NCBI RefSeq assembly: GCF_010729485.1
Contig: NZ_AP022609.1
Coordinates: forward strand, 3,100,001-3,164,000
DNA: 64,000 bases
Origin: Mycolicibacter hiberniae
Lineage (GTDB): Bacteria; Actinomycetota; Actinomycetes; Mycobacteriales; Mycobacteriaceae
Direction: 5' to 3'
Shown here: piece by piece, positions 18,434 through 28,629 of the stretch
How positions within the stretch are numbered: the stretch's first letter is position 1
How the letters are laid out: the number at the start of each line of letters is the position of its first letter
The notes under the pieces: generated by a model
The model's input: the letters and a program-made list of their open reading frames with translations, nothing else
What the model was told of the DNA's origin: nothing
The model's database searches: none
Translations under genes and position numbers: made by a program

Positions 18434-20587
18434 ATGACATACGCACACACCGCCAGCACCAACCGCCCACGGCCTCGTCCCACCGGGCGCGCCCGCCTGA
18501 CCGGAGCTGCCCTGGCGGCCGGGGTGGCCGTCGGTTTCAGCCTGGCACCGGTGAGCGCACCTGTCGCCCAGGCCGACGCCGTCGACGACGTCTTCGACCA
18601 GTTCCTGGCCGGTATCGCCGCTGACTGGGGCGACTCGCTGGGCGCGTCTGCGGCCACCTCGTTCGACCTGGCCGAATGGTTCCAGCAATCGATCTACCTG
18701 CCCGTCTACAACGGACTCGATCAGTGGCTGGACAGCCAGGCGGGCCAGCAGGTCGCCGACTTCCTGAACGGGTTCGGCTCGTTTGTGATCGGCGACGGCG
18801 CCACGGGCAGCGAGGCGAACCCCGACGGCGGTGCCGCCGGTTGGCTGTTCGGCACCGGCGGGGCCGGCTGGGACAGCGACCAAGCCGGCGTCGCCGGCGG
18901 GGCCGGTGGCGCGGCAGGGCTTATCGGCAACGGTGGCGCGGGCGGCGCGGGCGGTGAAGACGCCGGCGGCGCCGGCGGCGCAGGCGGCTGGTTGCTGGGC
19001 AACGGCGGTGTCGGCGGCGCCGGCGGCGAGGGCGGCTACGGCGGCGACGGCGGCCACGGCATCGGCCTGTTCGCCGCCGGCGGCCACGGCGGGGACGCCG
19101 GCGACGGCGTCAGCGCCGCGGCGGCGGCCGGCTTCCCGCGCCCGGCGCTGGGCGGGGCGGGCGGCAATGCCGGCCTGTTCGGCACCCACGGCTCCGTCGG
19201 CGCCTTCGGCACCTTGGACAGCGGCCCGCCGATCGGCAGCGGAGCTTTCAGCACCGCCGGCACCTGGCTCACCGACGCCGACGGCCGGGTGCTGATCCTG
19301 CACGGGGTCAACGAGGTCAACAAATACGCGCCCTTCAGCCCGGAGGCCGACCACTTCGACGAGCAGGATGCGGCGTACCTGGCCGCCAACGGCATCAACG
19401 CGGTTCGCGTCGGCGTCATCTGGGCCGCGGTGGAGCCCAGCCCCGGCCAGATCGACTACGACTATCTGGCGTCGATCAAGGGCACCGTGGACCTCCTCGG
19501 TTCCTACGGCATCGTCAGCGTCATCGACATGCACCAGGACCTGTACAGCGATGTCATCACCGGCATCGGCGACGGGGCGCCGGAGTGGGCGGTGCAGACC
19601 GGCGATGCGATCAACATCAACTTCGGCTGGCCGTGGAACTACCCGCTCAATGCCGCGGTGAACCACGCCTGGGACGCGTTTTGGAACAACTCCCCCGGAC
19701 CCGACGGCCTAGGCCTGCAGAACCATTACGCCGGGATGTTCCAGGCCGTCGCCGGCTACCTGAACGGCAATCCCCACGTCGCCGGCTACGAGATCATGAA
19801 CGAGCCCTGGCCGGGCTCGGGCTACCTGTCGACAGCGTTCGGCAACCCGTTCTTCGACACCCAGCAGTTGTCACCGTTCTACGAGCAGGTGACAGCGGCG
19901 ATCCGCTCGGTGGACCCGAGCACCCCGGTCATCTTCGGGTCCAACACGCTGTTCGGCAACCTGCCGGTGCCCACCTTCGTGACCCCGCCGGATGACCCGA
20001 ACACCATCTTCGCCTTCCACAGCTACTGCCCGTGGTACGAGGTCTTGGGCAGCGACTTCGGCTGCGGGGCCTACGAGGGCTACATCATGCACCACGCCGC
20101 GGCCTACTCGCAGGCCAACGGCGTGCCGGCGCTGCTCACCGAGTTCGGCAACACCACCAACCCCGGCGTCATCAACGGCGCCACCGGTGCCGCCAACCAG
20201 CACGGCTTCGGCTGGCTTTTCTGGGACTACAACAACGTCCTCGTCCGTGATATGGAGCAGCCGCCGGTCGGTGACAACGTGGCAACCGACGCGGTGAACG
20301 CGCTGGCGGCGCCTTACCCGCAGGCAGTGGCCGGCATCCCGGGCAGCTGGTCGTTCAACGACGGCACCTTCGCGTTCAGCTACTCCACCGAGATGGCTGA
20401 CGGCTCCGGGCAGTTCGCCGCGGGGGCGCACACCAACATCTCGGTGCCGCCCAGCCTCTATCCGGACGGCTACCAGGTAGCGGTCACCGGCGGGCACGTG
20501 GTCTCGGCCGCCAACGCCCCCGTGCTGGTGATCGCCTCCAATGCCGGGGCGGGCACCGTCACGGTGACGGTGACGGCCAACGGCTGA
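18434..20587 (+). CDS. Secreted PGRS-domain protein fused to a GH5 endoglycoceramidase-like catalytic domain
   Basis: This 717-residue protein starts with a signal peptide (basic residues 11-21, hydrophobic 22-40, cleavage near PVAQADA). A linker with QSIYLPVYN (86-93) and FVIGDGATG follows, then a short PGRS (GGAGG) region at about 135-250, a GH5 domain at about 275-620 and a beta-rich tail. GH5 features are VIDMHQDLYS and GDGAPEWA, typical of endoglycoceramidases, acid/base Glu457 in YEIMNEPWPG and nucleophile Glu570 in LLTEFGNT. Expected activity is release of glycans from glycolipids such as ceramides or related lipids outside the cell; the substrate is inferred. There is no PE domain, though the region around FVIGDG resembles the GRPLIGNG segment of PE_PGRS proteins. 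AAGG precedes the ATG. Confidence 0.88.
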   Translation: MTYAHTASTNRPRPRPTGRARLTGAALAAGVAVGFSLAPVSAPVAQADAVDDVFDQFLAGIAADWGDSLGASAATSFDLAEWFQQSIYLPVYNGLDQWLDSQAGQQVADFLNGFGSFVIGDGATGSEANPDGGAAGWLFGTGGAGWDSDQAGVAGGAGGAAGLIGNGGAGGAGGEDAGGAGGAGGWLLGNGGVGGAGGEGGYGGDGGHGIGLFAAGGHGGDAGDGVSAAAAAGFPRPALGGAGGNAGLFGTHGSVGAFGTLDSGPPIGSGAFSTAGTWLTDADGRVLILHGVNEVNKYAPFSPEADHFDEQDAAYLAANGINAVRVGVIWAAVEPSPGQIDYDYLASIKGTVDLLGSYGIVSVIDMHQDLYSDVITGIGDGAPEWAVQTGDAININFGWPWNYPLNAAVNHAWDAFWNNSPGPDGLGLQNHYAGMFQAVAGYLNGNPHVAGYEIMNEPWPGSGYLSTAFGNPFFDTQQLSPFYEQVTAAIRSVDPSTPVIFGSNTLFGNLPVPTFVTPPDDPNTIFAFHSYCPWYEVLGSDFGCGAYEGYIMHHAAAYSQANGVPALLTEFGNTTNPGVINGATGAANQHGFGWLFWDYNNVLVRDMEQPPVGDNVATDAVNALAAPYPQAVAGIPGSWSFNDGTFAFSYSTEMADGSGQFAAGAHTNISVPPSLYPDGYQVAVTGGHVVSAANAPVLVIASNAGAGTVTVTVTANG

Positions 20588-20634
20588 GTTCGCTTCGGCC
20601 GCCGGACGGGCTTCGGTGTGCTGGGATCGCAGGT

Positions 20635-21270
20635 ATGACGTCCCGCCTGCTGCCCTATGCCACCTCCCCTGGCCGCTTGCTGGCCCAGCTGTTCAGCGAT
20701 CTGATGGTCGCGGCGTGGACCTGCCTGTGGGTGCTGGTGGCGCTGGCGGTGCACGGTGCCGTGACCACCATCGCCGGTGTGGGTCGGCAGTTCGAGCGGG
20801 GGGCCACCGGTGTGGCCGACAGTTTGGCCTCGGCCGGCAAGAGCGCGGACCGTATCCCGCTGGTGGGTGACGCGGTGAGCAAGCCGCTCACCGCAGCCGG
20901 GCATGCCGCGGTCGACATCGCGGGTGCCGGCCACAACCTGAACACCACCGCCGGGTGGCTGGCCTATGTGCTGGCATTCGCTGTCGCGGCCCCGCCGATT
21001 CTGGCGGTGGCCATGCCGTGGCTGGCCTTGCGGCTGCGTTTCTTCCTGCGTAAACGAGCGGTGTTGGGCCTGTACTCCAGCCCGGCCGGGCAGCAGTTGC
21101 TGGCGCTGCGTGCCCTGACCAATCGCCCGTTGGGGAAGCTGACCGCGGTCAGCCCCGACCCGGCCGGAGCCTGGCGGCACGCCGACCCGACGGTCATCGG
21201 CCGTTTGGCCGCCTTGGAACTGCATGCCGCGGGCTTGGCCCGGCGATCTCGGGGCGGTCCCGTTCCGTGA
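20635..21270 (+). CDS. Conserved mycobacterial membrane protein (Rv0779c position)
   Basis: This is a 211-residue protein of unknown function with two hydrophobic segments, about residues 20-48 (VAAWTCLWVLVALAVHG) and 105-130 (WLAYVLAFAVAAPPILAVAM). An amphipathic Gly/Ala-rich loop lies between them, and the C-terminus is basic and presumably cytoplasmic. It lies 47 bp after the GH5 gene and converges with the P450 gene, the same place Rv0779c occupies beside cyp126 in M. tuberculosis. Confidence 0.78.
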   Translation: MTSRLLPYATSPGRLLAQLFSDLMVAAWTCLWVLVALAVHGAVTTIAGVGRQFERGATGVADSLASAGKSADRIPLVGDAVSKPLTAAGHAAVDIAGAGHNLNTTAGWLAYVLAFAVAAPPILAVAMPWLALRLRFFLRKRAVLGLYSSPAGQQLLALRALTNRPLGKLTAVSPDPAGAWRHADPTVIGRLAALELHAAGLARRSRGGPVP

Positions 21271-21295
21271 GCGACCGGTATTGCCGCTTGCGCCG

Positions 21296-22519
21296 TTAGG
21301 GCCGCAGTTCCACCATCATGTGCCGCATCCCGGTGTGCCGGTTGCTGCGGGTCCACTCCAGCGGTGCCGCCATCGCCACCTCGCCGAACCGGCCCAGCAG
21401 CTCCTCGTAAAGCACCCGCAGTTCCAAGCGCGCCAGGTGCGCGCCCAGGCAGAAATGGGCGCCGTGGCCGAATCCGATGTGCGGGTTGGGTTTGCGGGAG
21501 ATGTCGAACTGATCGGCCCGGTCGAAGGCCGCCGGATCGCGGTTGGCCGAGCCCTCCCACACCAGCACCTTCTGGCCGGCGTCGACGGTCTGCCCGCCCA
21601 GCACTGCGCGCCGGGTGGCGGTGCGCCGTTTCGACGGAGCCGGTGAGGTCCAGCGCAGGATCTCTTCGATGGCGGTGGGCAGCAGCCCGTAATCGCTGCG
21701 CAGCAACCGATATTGGTCCGGGTGCTGGGCCAGTGCCAGCAGCCCGCCGGCGATCGCGTTGCGGGTGGTCTCAGCGCCGGCACTGAACAGCAGTTGGAAG
21801 AACAAATACACTTCGAGATCGCTGAGTTCGGGGTCGGTGGAGTTCGCCACCACCGACAGCATGTCTTCGGCAGGGGCCGCGCGCTTGGCCGCGATCAACT
21901 CGAGCCCGAAGTTGTAGACGCGGTTGCCGGCGTCCTCGATGGACAGTCGCGACACCACCGCTTTGCGGGAGCCGCGGAAGTCGAAGCTGGGCTCGATCGC
22001 CTCGAACAGCCAGTGCCGGTCTGCCTCAGGCACCCCCAACAGGATGCAGATCATCTGCATCGGGATCTCGGCGGCGACGTCGACCAGGAAATCGAAGGGC
22101 ACCCCCGGCTCCACCGCGTCCAGCAGCTTCCGGGCCCGCTGCCGCAGGTCGGTCTCGACGCGGCGGATCATCCGCGGCGTGAGCCCGGAGCTGACCAGCC
22201 TCCGGACCTGCGCGTGCCGCGGGTCGTCCATCATGTTCAGCAGCTGGCCCGCGATCGGCAGGTCCTGCAGCACGGTGCCGCCGAACGGCCGGTCACCACC
22301 GGTGACCGATGAATACGTTTCGGCATCACGCAGCACTTCCAGGGTTTCGGCGTGCGTGGCCACCGACCAGAAGCCCTCGCCGTCGGGGGTGTGTGCGGTG
22401 GGTTCGTGCCAGAACACCGGGGCGACACGGCGGTGCAGCGCGAACAGGTCGTGGGGGAAGCCGTCGGCGAAATTGTCCAGATCGGTGAAGTCGATGCTCG
22501 CGAGCTGCCGGGCCTGCAT
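21296..22519 (-). CDS. cyp126: Cytochrome P450 (CYP126-type)
   Basis: This is a 407-residue P450 monooxygenase. The I-helix motif is [14 protein letters not shown], the ExxR motif IEEILRW and the heme-Cys loop [15 protein letters not shown]. It lies 5 bp downstream of purB on the same strand, as cyp126 (Rv0778) does in M. tuberculosis, which is the main ground for the subfamily name. The physiological substrate is unknown. Redox partners are not adjacent; the nearest ferredoxin is the CYP51-linked one at 49.4 kb. Confidence 0.88.
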   Translation of the reverse strand: MQARQLASIDFTDLDNFADGFPHDLFALHRRVAPVFWHEPTAHTPDGEGFWSVATHAETLEVLRDAETYSSVTGGDRPFGGTVLQDLPIAGQLLNMMDDPRHAQVRRLVSSGLTPRMIRRVETDLRQRARKLLDAVEPGVPFDFLVDVAAEIPMQMICILLGVPEADRHWLFEAIEPSFDFRGSRKAVVSRLSIEDAGNRVYNFGLELIAAKRAAPAEDMLSVVANSTDPELSDLEVYLFFQLLFSAGAETTRNAIAGGLLALAQHPDQYRLLRSDYGLLPTAIEEILRWTSPAPSKRRTATRRAVLGGQTVDAGQKVLVWEGSANRDPAAFDRADQFDISRKPNPHIGFGHGAHFCLGAHLARLELRVLYEELLGRFGEVAMAAPLEWTRSNRHTGMRHMMVELRP

Positions 22520-22524
22520 GAGGG

Positions 22525-23943
22525 TCAGAGAATCGCGCCCGGCTGGTAGGCGGCAGCACCCGGGTAACGCTCGACCAGTTCGGCGACTTCGGCGGCCACC
22601 CGATCGACCTGGTCGGCGGCGGCCCCGGTGAATGCCTGCCGGTCGGCGACCGCCTCCTCCAGGGCCGCGCGGTCCAGCGGCAGCCGCTCGTCGGCGGCAA
22701 GCCGGTCCAGCAAGTCCGGTTCGGCGCCACGTTCTCGCATCCCCAGCGCTACCGCGACCGCGTGTTCTTTGATGACCTCGTGGGCGGCTTCGCGGCCCAC
22801 GCCGGCGCGCACCGCCGCGATGAGCACCTTGGTGGTGGCCAGGAAGGGCAGGTAGCGGTCCAGTTCGCGGGTGATCACTGCCGGGTACGCCCCGAACTCG
22901 TCGAGCACGGTCAAGAACGTCTCGGTCTGCCCGTCGACGGCGAAGAAGGCATCCGGCAGCGCGACGCGGCGCACCACCGAACAGAAGACGTCACCCTCGT
23001 TCCATTGCGCGCCGGCCAGCTCGGCAGCCATCGAGGCGTAGCCGCGCAACACCACCTGCAGGCCGTTGACCCGCTCGCAGCTGCGCGTGTTCATCTTGTG
23101 CGGCATCGCCGAGGACCCCACCTGGCCGGGCGCAAATCCTTCGGTGACCAGTTCGTGGCCGGCCATCAGGCGAATCGTCTGGGCCAGCGATGAGGGGCCG
23201 GCACCCAGTTGCACCAGGGCCGAGACCACGTCGTGGTCCAGCGAGCGTGGGTAGACCTGTCCGACGCTGGTCAGCACCGTGGAGAACCCGAGGAAGGCGG
23301 CGACTCGGCGCTCCAGCTCGCTGAGCTTGGCGGTGTCGCCGTCGAACAGGTCCAGCATGTCCTGTGCGGTGCCCATCGGCCCCTTGATGCCGCGCAACGG
23401 GTAGCGGTCGATCAACTCACCTACCCGCTGCAGCGCGAGCAGCATCTCCTCGGCCGCTGAGGCGAACCGCTTGCCCAGCGTGGTGGCCTGCGCGGCGACA
23501 TTGTGGCTGCGCCCGGCCATCACCAGGTCGCGGTAGGCCAGCGCATGCCTGACCAGGCGGGCCGCGACGGCGACCCCGTGCTCGTGCACCAGTTGCAGGG
23601 ACTGGAGGATCTGCAGCTGCTCGACGTTTTCGGTCAGGTCCCGGCTGGTCATGCCTTTGTGGATGTGCTCGTGGCCGGCCAGCGCGTTGAACTCCTCGAT
23701 GCGGGCCTTGACGTCATGGCGCGTCACCCGCTCGCGATCGGCGATCGATGCCAGATCCACGTCGCCGATCACGGCCTCGTAGTCGGCGATCGCCTCGGCC
23801 GGGACCGCCACGCCGAGCTCGGACTGCGCACGCAACACCGCCAGCCACAGCCGCCGTTCGGCAACGATTTTGGCCTGCGGCGACCAGATCTCTGTCATCG
23901 CGGTGCTGGCGTAACGGGTGGCCAGCACATTGGGGATGCTCAC
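22525..23943 (-). CDS. purB: Adenylosuccinate lyase PurB
   Basis: PurB (472 residues) catalyses two fumarate-releasing steps, SAICAR to AICAR and adenylosuccinate to AMP. The family signature is [15 protein letters not shown], with [15 protein letters not shown] as the substrate loop. It is co-directional with the downstream P450 gene. Confidence 0.97.
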   Translation of the reverse strand: MSIPNVLATRYASTAMTEIWSPQAKIVAERRLWLAVLRAQSELGVAVPAEAIADYEAVIGDVDLASIADRERVTRHDVKARIEEFNALAGHEHIHKGMTSRDLTENVEQLQILQSLQLVHEHGVAVAARLVRHALAYRDLVMAGRSHNVAAQATTLGKRFASAAEEMLLALQRVGELIDRYPLRGIKGPMGTAQDMLDLFDGDTAKLSELERRVAAFLGFSTVLTSVGQVYPRSLDHDVVSALVQLGAGPSSLAQTIRLMAGHELVTEGFAPGQVGSSAMPHKMNTRSCERVNGLQVVLRGYASMAAELAGAQWNEGDVFCSVVRRVALPDAFFAVDGQTETFLTVLDEFGAYPAVITRELDRYLPFLATTKVLIAAVRAGVGREAAHEVIKEHAVAVALGMRERGAEPDLLDRLAADERLPLDRAALEEAVADRQAFTGAAADQVDRVAAEVAELVERYPGAAAYQPGAIL

Positions 23944-24019
23944 GAGCAGCTAGCTTACGGTCGCCCGATCCGCCCCGGGCCGGCTGGCCCGCGCAGCGCG
24001 GACCGGGAAGTTGCCGGCG

Positions 24020-24547
24020 TCACCAGCCGCTCGGTGCCAGCGCTCGCTCGTCGACGGGGCCGCGGCCTTCCGACAGTGATATCGCAGCGTCGATGAGGTA
24101 CTGCGCCACGACCTCGACGGCATGCCGGGGCGGCAGCGGCTCGCAGAGGAAAGCGGGATTGCTTCGGGTGGCGCGACGCAGCACGTTGTGACATCCCGGC
24201 GCGAACTGCACCCGGACGACCGTCCGGTCATCGGCCCGATTGATCAAGGGGTATCGATTCTGCATGTAGCGCACACAAGTTCCGGTGCGGTCGATGCCAT
24301 ACCCGGCCACCATGGCGTCGAAGCGGTCCACGGTGACCGGCCAGAACGGCGGCGCGAGGTCGAAGGACCGCACGATCTCGTGCCGGGGTCCCACCGCTAC
24401 GTGCCGGGTCAGGGTCCGTTCCCGGCATCGGGCGGCGATCTCATGGGGGCGCACCCGATTGATCCGCATGATGTCGAGGAACACCTCGACCGCAATCCGG
24501 GCCGCGGGCGCCTGCTGCTCGGCCGTGAGCTGCTGCTGCACAGACAT
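24020..24547 (-). CDS. Hypothetical protein
   Basis: This is a 175-residue soluble protein that I do not recognise. It begins MSVQQQLTAEQQAPAARIAV and ends DERALAPSGW. It is Arg-rich with a few aromatic residues (APPFWPVTVDRFDAMVAGYG), and has no signal peptide or membrane segment. The frame uses GC-rich third positions like its neighbours, which supports coding. It lies upstream of purB, where M. tuberculosis has the unrelated-looking Rv0776c. Confidence 0.55.
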   Translation of the reverse strand: MSVQQQLTAEQQAPAARIAVEVFLDIMRINRVRPHEIAARCRERTLTRHVAVGPRHEIVRSFDLAPPFWPVTVDRFDAMVAGYGIDRTGTCVRYMQNRYPLINRADDRTVVRVQFAPGCHNVLRRATRSNPAFLCEPLPPRHAVEVVAQYLIDAAISLSEGRGPVDERALAPSGW

Positions 24548-24815
24548 GGCCGACCCCTACGGCCGACCGGTTCGTTTCTGTTTACGGACGTCGGTCCACG
24601 GTATCGCCGCTAGGCGAACACATTCTGCGCTCTGGCAACAAGCGGTCAACATGGCGACTCCATATGTCGATAAAAACGGACCGAACGGAGTCTGGCACAG
24701 GCGGGCGGCTGGTGACGGTGCTTTGTGGCAACCTGGCGCGGGGGAGTTCAGGCCGGCCCCGGCCGCAGCACCGCGGGTCGCGGACCGCGATCCGCTCGTG
24801 GCGGCAGCGAGCGCG
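24548..24815. other. Intergenic gap without recognisable feature
   Basis: These 268 bp separate two leftward genes. The part near 24600-24690 is AT-richer (TATGTCGATAAAAACGG), which could be promoter sequence for the hypothetical gene to the left. I see no clear stem-loop, operator or convincing short gene; an open frame from 24652 rightward runs into pntB antisense and is not supported. Confidence 0.4.
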
Positions 24816-26237
24816 CTACAGCGCGTGCAGGATGTCCTCGACCCGGTCCTTGGCGTCGCCGAACAACATGGCGGAGTTCTGCCGGAAGAACAGCGGGTTC
24901 TGCACACCCGCGTAGCCCGAAGCCATGGAGCGCTTGAAGACGATCACGTTGTCGGCTTCCCACACGGTGAGCACCGGCATGCCCGCGATAGGGCTCGACG
25001 GGTCTTCGGCGGCGGCCGGGTTGACGGTGTCGTTGGCGCCGATCACCAGCACCACGGAGGTGTCGCCGAAGTCGTCGTTGATCTCGTCCATCTCCAGCAC
25101 GATGTCGTAGGGCACCTTGGCCTCGGCCAGCAGGACGTTCATGTGTCCGGGCAGCCGGCCGGCGACCGGGTGAATGCCGAAGCGCACGTTGACCCCGCGG
25201 TCCCGCAGCTTGCGGGTCAGCTCGGCCACTCCGTACTGGGCCTGCGCGACGGCCATACCGTAGCCGGGGGTGATGATCACCGACTCGGCGCCGCTCAGCA
25301 GTTCGGCCACTCCCTCCGCGGTGATCTCCCGGTGCTCGCCGTAGTCCTTGTCCTCGGCCGGGCCGGCTTCGATCCCGAAGCCGCCGGCGATCACCGAGAT
25401 GAACGAGCGGTTCATCGCCTTGCACATGATGTAGGAGAGATAGGCACCCGAGGAGCCGACCAACGCGCCGGTGATGATCAGCAGGTCGTTGGAGAGCAGG
25501 AAGCCCGACGCCGCAGCCGCCCAACCGGAGTAGCTGTTGAGCATCGAGACGACCACCGGCATGTCCCCGCCGCCGATAGAGGCCACCAGGTGCCAGCCCA
25601 GCGCCAGCGCCAGCACCGTCACGGCGATCAGCAGCCACAGCTGCGGCTCGTAGACGAACCACACCGTCAGCGCGACGAACCCGACCAGGGCGCCGACGTT
25701 GAGGAAGTTCTTGCCCGGCAGCATCAGCGGGTTGGACTTCATCCGCCCCGACAGTTTGAGGTTGGCCACGATCGAGCCGGTGAAGGTGACCGCACCGATG
25801 AACACCCCGATGAAGACCTCGGCCGAGTGAATGCCCAGCAAGCCCGACGCCGCCAGCTCCTGGGCGTCCGGCCCGTTCCTTGCCGCCTCGACGTGCAGGT
25901 AGCCGTTCCAGCCGACCAGCACGGCGGCCAAACCGACGAACGAGTGCAGCAGCGCGATCAGCTCGGGCATGCCGGTCATCTCGACGACCCTGGCCCGCCA
26001 CAGTCCGATCGCCGCGCCCACCACGGTCGCGCCGATCAACAGCGCCAGGCCCACCGAGGGGATGCCGTGGTGCACCGCCAAGGTGATGGTCGCGGCCAAC
26101 GCAACCGCCATCCCCAGGATGCCGAAGCTGTTGCCGGCCTTGGACGTCTCGTGCTTGCTCAACCCGGCCAGGGCCAGGATGAACAGCAGGGCCGCGACGA
26201 TGTACGCCGCCGAGGCGGCGGTCTCAACTGAAAACAT
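24816..26237 (-). CDS. pntB: NAD(P) transhydrogenase subunit beta
   Basis: This is the 473-residue membrane subunit of proton-translocating transhydrogenase. It has about eight or nine hydrophobic segments over residues 1-265 and then the C-terminal NADP(H)-binding domain III with [16 protein letters not shown] and the late [14 protein letters not shown] motif. With PntA it uses the proton gradient to drive NADPH formation from NADH. It follows pntA by 35 bp. Confidence 0.96.
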   Translation of the reverse strand: MFSVETAASAAYIVAALLFILALAGLSKHETSKAGNSFGILGMAVALAATITLAVHHGIPSVGLALLIGATVVGAAIGLWRARVVEMTGMPELIALLHSFVGLAAVLVGWNGYLHVEAARNGPDAQELAASGLLGIHSAEVFIGVFIGAVTFTGSIVANLKLSGRMKSNPLMLPGKNFLNVGALVGFVALTVWFVYEPQLWLLIAVTVLALALGWHLVASIGGGDMPVVVSMLNSYSGWAAAASGFLLSNDLLIITGALVGSSGAYLSYIMCKAMNRSFISVIAGGFGIEAGPAEDKDYGEHREITAEGVAELLSGAESVIITPGYGMAVAQAQYGVAELTRKLRDRGVNVRFGIHPVAGRLPGHMNVLLAEAKVPYDIVLEMDEINDDFGDTSVVLVIGANDTVNPAAAEDPSSPIAGMPVLTVWEADNVIVFKRSMASGYAGVQNPLFFRQNSAMLFGDAKDRVEDILHAL

Positions 26238-26272
26238 AAGCGGTGTCTACTCCAAGTCGGGGTGCGCAGCGC

Positions 26273-27796
26273 CTAGCTGCGAGAGAACATGGCGAGCATG
26301 CGGCGGGTCACCGCAAAACCACCGAAGATATTGATGCTGGCCAGCAGGATCGCCGCGGCGGCCAAACTCGTGATGACCGGGTCTTCGTGGCCGATTTGCA
26401 GCAGCGCTCCCACCACGATGATTCCCGAGATCGCATTCGTCACCGACATCAGCGGGGTGTGCAGCGCGTGGTGCACGTGCCCGATGACGTAGTAGCCGAT
26501 CACGATCGCCAGCGCGAAGACGGTCAAATGCACCTGCAGCGCCGCGGGCGCCAGGGCGACCAGCGTGAACAGCACCGCCGCAGCGCCCACCACCAGGCGC
26601 AGCCGACGGCCCGCCGACATCGGCTCCTTGGCCGCCTGGGCGGGCGCCGGGGCTTCGGCGGCCTTGGCCGGTGCGGCCGAGACCTGAACCGGTGGCGGCG
26701 GCCAGGTCGACTCGCCGTCGCGCACGACGGTCATCGACCGCTGCACCACGTCGTCGAAGTCCAGCACCAGCTGGCCGTCCTTGCCGGGGGTCATCAGCTT
26801 CATCAGGTTGACCAGGTTGGTGCCGTAGAGCTGCGACGCCTGCGCGGGCAACCGGCCGGCCAAGTCGGTGTAGCCGATGATCGTCACGCCGTTGGCGGTG
26901 ACGATCGCCTGGTCCTTGACGGTGCCCTCCACGTTGCCGCCGTTGGCCGCGGCCATGTCGACGATCACGCTGCCCGGCTTCATCGACGCCACCATGTCGG
27001 CGGTGATGATCCGCGGGGCGGGCTTACCCGGGATGAGCGCCGTGGTGACGATGATGTCGACGTCGGCGCACTGGTCGGCGTAGAGCTGTGCCTCGCGGGC
27101 CTTGTAGTCGTCGCTCATCTCCTTGGCATAGCCGGTGGCCGACACCTCGGTCTCAGTCGACTCGATCGACAGGTACTCACCGCCGAGCGAGCGAACCTGG
27201 TCGGCTACCTCCGGGCGTGGGTCGGTGGCCCGCACGATCGCGCCCAGGCTGCCGGCGGCGCCGATCGCGGCCAGGCCCGCCACTCCGGCGCCCACCACCA
27301 GCACCTTGGCCGGCGGCACCTTGCCTGCCGCGGTCACCTGACCGGTGAAGAACCGGCCGAAGACGTGGGCAGCCTCGATCACGGCGCGGTAGCCGGCGAT
27401 GTTGGCCATCGAGCTCAGCACGTCCAGCGACTGCGCGCGCGAGATCCGGGGCACGGCGTCCATCGACAGGGCGGTGATGGGCCGGCGAGCCAGATCCTCG
27501 ACCCGGTCGGGGTTCAGCGCCGGTGCGAGCAGGCTGACCAGGGTCGCGCCCGGCTTCATCCCGTCGAGCTGCTCGGCAGACGGGGCGTTGACGCCGAAAA
27601 CGATGTCTGCGCTGCGCGCATCGCCGATGGTGGCGCCGGCTTCGATGTAGGCCGCATCGGAAAATGACGACGCTTCACCGGCACCGGAATCCACCACGAC
27701 GTCATAACCGAGCTTGGTCAGTGCAGCGACCGTCGTCGGCGTCGCCGACACACGCGTCTCACCGGGCTGCGCCTCGGATAGGACACCGATATTCAT
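26273..27796 (-). CDS. pntA: NAD(P) transhydrogenase subunit alpha (single-chain PntA)
   Basis: This 507-residue subunit has NAD(H)-binding domain I at about residues 1-375 ([20 protein letters not shown]), a Pro/Ala linker and four C-terminal hydrophobic segments (about 405-500). M. tuberculosis splits this into PntAa and PntAb, but here they are one polypeptide as in E. coli. I chose the ATG at 27796 ([17 protein letters not shown]) because GGAGAG lies about 7 nt upstream; an ATG seven codons earlier is possible. pntAB has been inserted between purB and the TetR/esterase pair compared with M. tuberculosis. Confidence 0.95.
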   Translation of the reverse strand: MNIGVLSEAQPGETRVSATPTTVAALTKLGYDVVVDSGAGEASSFSDAAYIEAGATIGDARSADIVFGVNAPSAEQLDGMKPGATLVSLLAPALNPDRVEDLARRPITALSMDAVPRISRAQSLDVLSSMANIAGYRAVIEAAHVFGRFFTGQVTAAGKVPPAKVLVVGAGVAGLAAIGAAGSLGAIVRATDPRPEVADQVRSLGGEYLSIESTETEVSATGYAKEMSDDYKAREAQLYADQCADVDIIVTTALIPGKPAPRIITADMVASMKPGSVIVDMAAANGGNVEGTVKDQAIVTANGVTIIGYTDLAGRLPAQASQLYGTNLVNLMKLMTPGKDGQLVLDFDDVVQRSMTVVRDGESTWPPPPVQVSAAPAKAAEAPAPAQAAKEPMSAGRRLRLVVGAAAVLFTLVALAPAALQVHLTVFALAIVIGYYVIGHVHHALHTPLMSVTNAISGIIVVGALLQIGHEDPVITSLAAAAILLASINIFGGFAVTRRMLAMFSRS

Positions 27797-27922
27797 GACG
27801 TAGCTCTCCACATTCACATCTCGTCGCCGTCTTCGGGCGTTTCCAGGCGTCTCCTACCCCCTGTTACCCGCCAGTAGCTAAGGAGGCACAAAGGGATCGA
27901 GGCAGCATACCGTGTGCGCTTC

Positions 27923-28540
27923 TCAGGCTGACACCGCGCGCTGATCCAGCGGCACCAGCACGTCGATGACGTCGATGACGGCAGCTCGGGCGGCCGCCCG
28001 CGGCCCCTGGAGGTCATCGACCAGCGCCGCCATCACCGCGCCGTCGACCATGCAGACCAGGGCATACGCCATCTCGACCCGCGCGATCCGGCCGGATCGT
28101 TCGACAGCTTCGGTGACCGCCTCGGAGCGTTGATGCAGGATGCGTCGCTGAATGTCGCGAAGCGCCGGGTGCCGCGAGCACACGATGTAGCGCTCGTAGC
28201 GGGAGATCAGTTGCTCGTCGATCTGCCCGTCCCCGTCGTGACCGACCAGCAACTCCACAAGGATGTCCGCGGTGGTTTCGGCGCTGCGCCGGCGCCGGGA
28301 CAGGTCGGTGATCCGGGCGCGCAGTTGGGCGAGTTCCAACATCCCGATGTGTTCCACCGCGTGGGCGATCAGGTCGTCGAGCGAGGAGAAGTAGTACGTC
28401 GTCGATGCCAGCGGCAGACCGGCCCGTCGCGCCACGGCACGGTGGCGTACCGCATCGAATCCACCTTCGCGCAGCAGCTCGGCGGCGGCGCTGATCAGCG
28501 CGTACCGTCGCCGTTCACCCTTGGGCGTCACTGCTGTCAT
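27923..28540 (-). CDS. TetR family transcriptional regulator (Rv0775 position)
   Basis: This 205-residue TetR regulator has an N-terminal helix-turn-helix at about residues 15-60 (FDAVRHRAVARRAGLPLAST followed by YYFSSLDDL), and the C-terminal ligand domain is all-helical. The ATG at 28540 gives MTAVTPKGERRRYALI. It diverges from the esterase gene over 89 bp, so control of that gene and of itself is the natural inference. Confidence 0.88.
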   Translation of the reverse strand: MTAVTPKGERRRYALISAAAELLREGGFDAVRHRAVARRAGLPLASTTYYFSSLDDLIAHAVEHIGMLELAQLRARITDLSRRRRSAETTADILVELLVGHDGDGQIDEQLISRYERYIVCSRHPALRDIQRRILHQRSEAVTEAVERSGRIARVEMAYALVCMVDGAVMAALVDDLQGPRAAARAAVIDVIDVLVPLDQRAVSA

Positions 28541-28557
28541 CACGCCTAAAGATGCTG

Positions 28558-28570
28558 CCAGCCCGGCTGG
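28558..28570. promoter_or_regulatory. 13-bp palindrome in TetR/esterase divergent region
   Basis: CCAGCCcGGCTGG is a perfect inverted repeat with 6-bp arms, 18 bp upstream of the TetR ATG in the only gap between the two divergent genes. It is a possible TetR operator. GC-rich palindromes of this length arise by chance in such genomes, so support is weak. Confidence 0.3.
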
Positions 28571-28629
28571 TGCCGCATCATGCGTTTCGGCTTTTCGAAT
28601 CAAACCGCACCCGCTGGCATGATGACCCA

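Noticed and set aside
24652..24815. Short plus-strand coding region in the gap upstream of the hypothetical gene
   Set aside because: The frame runs on antisense into pntB, and no protein features or ribosome site support it.
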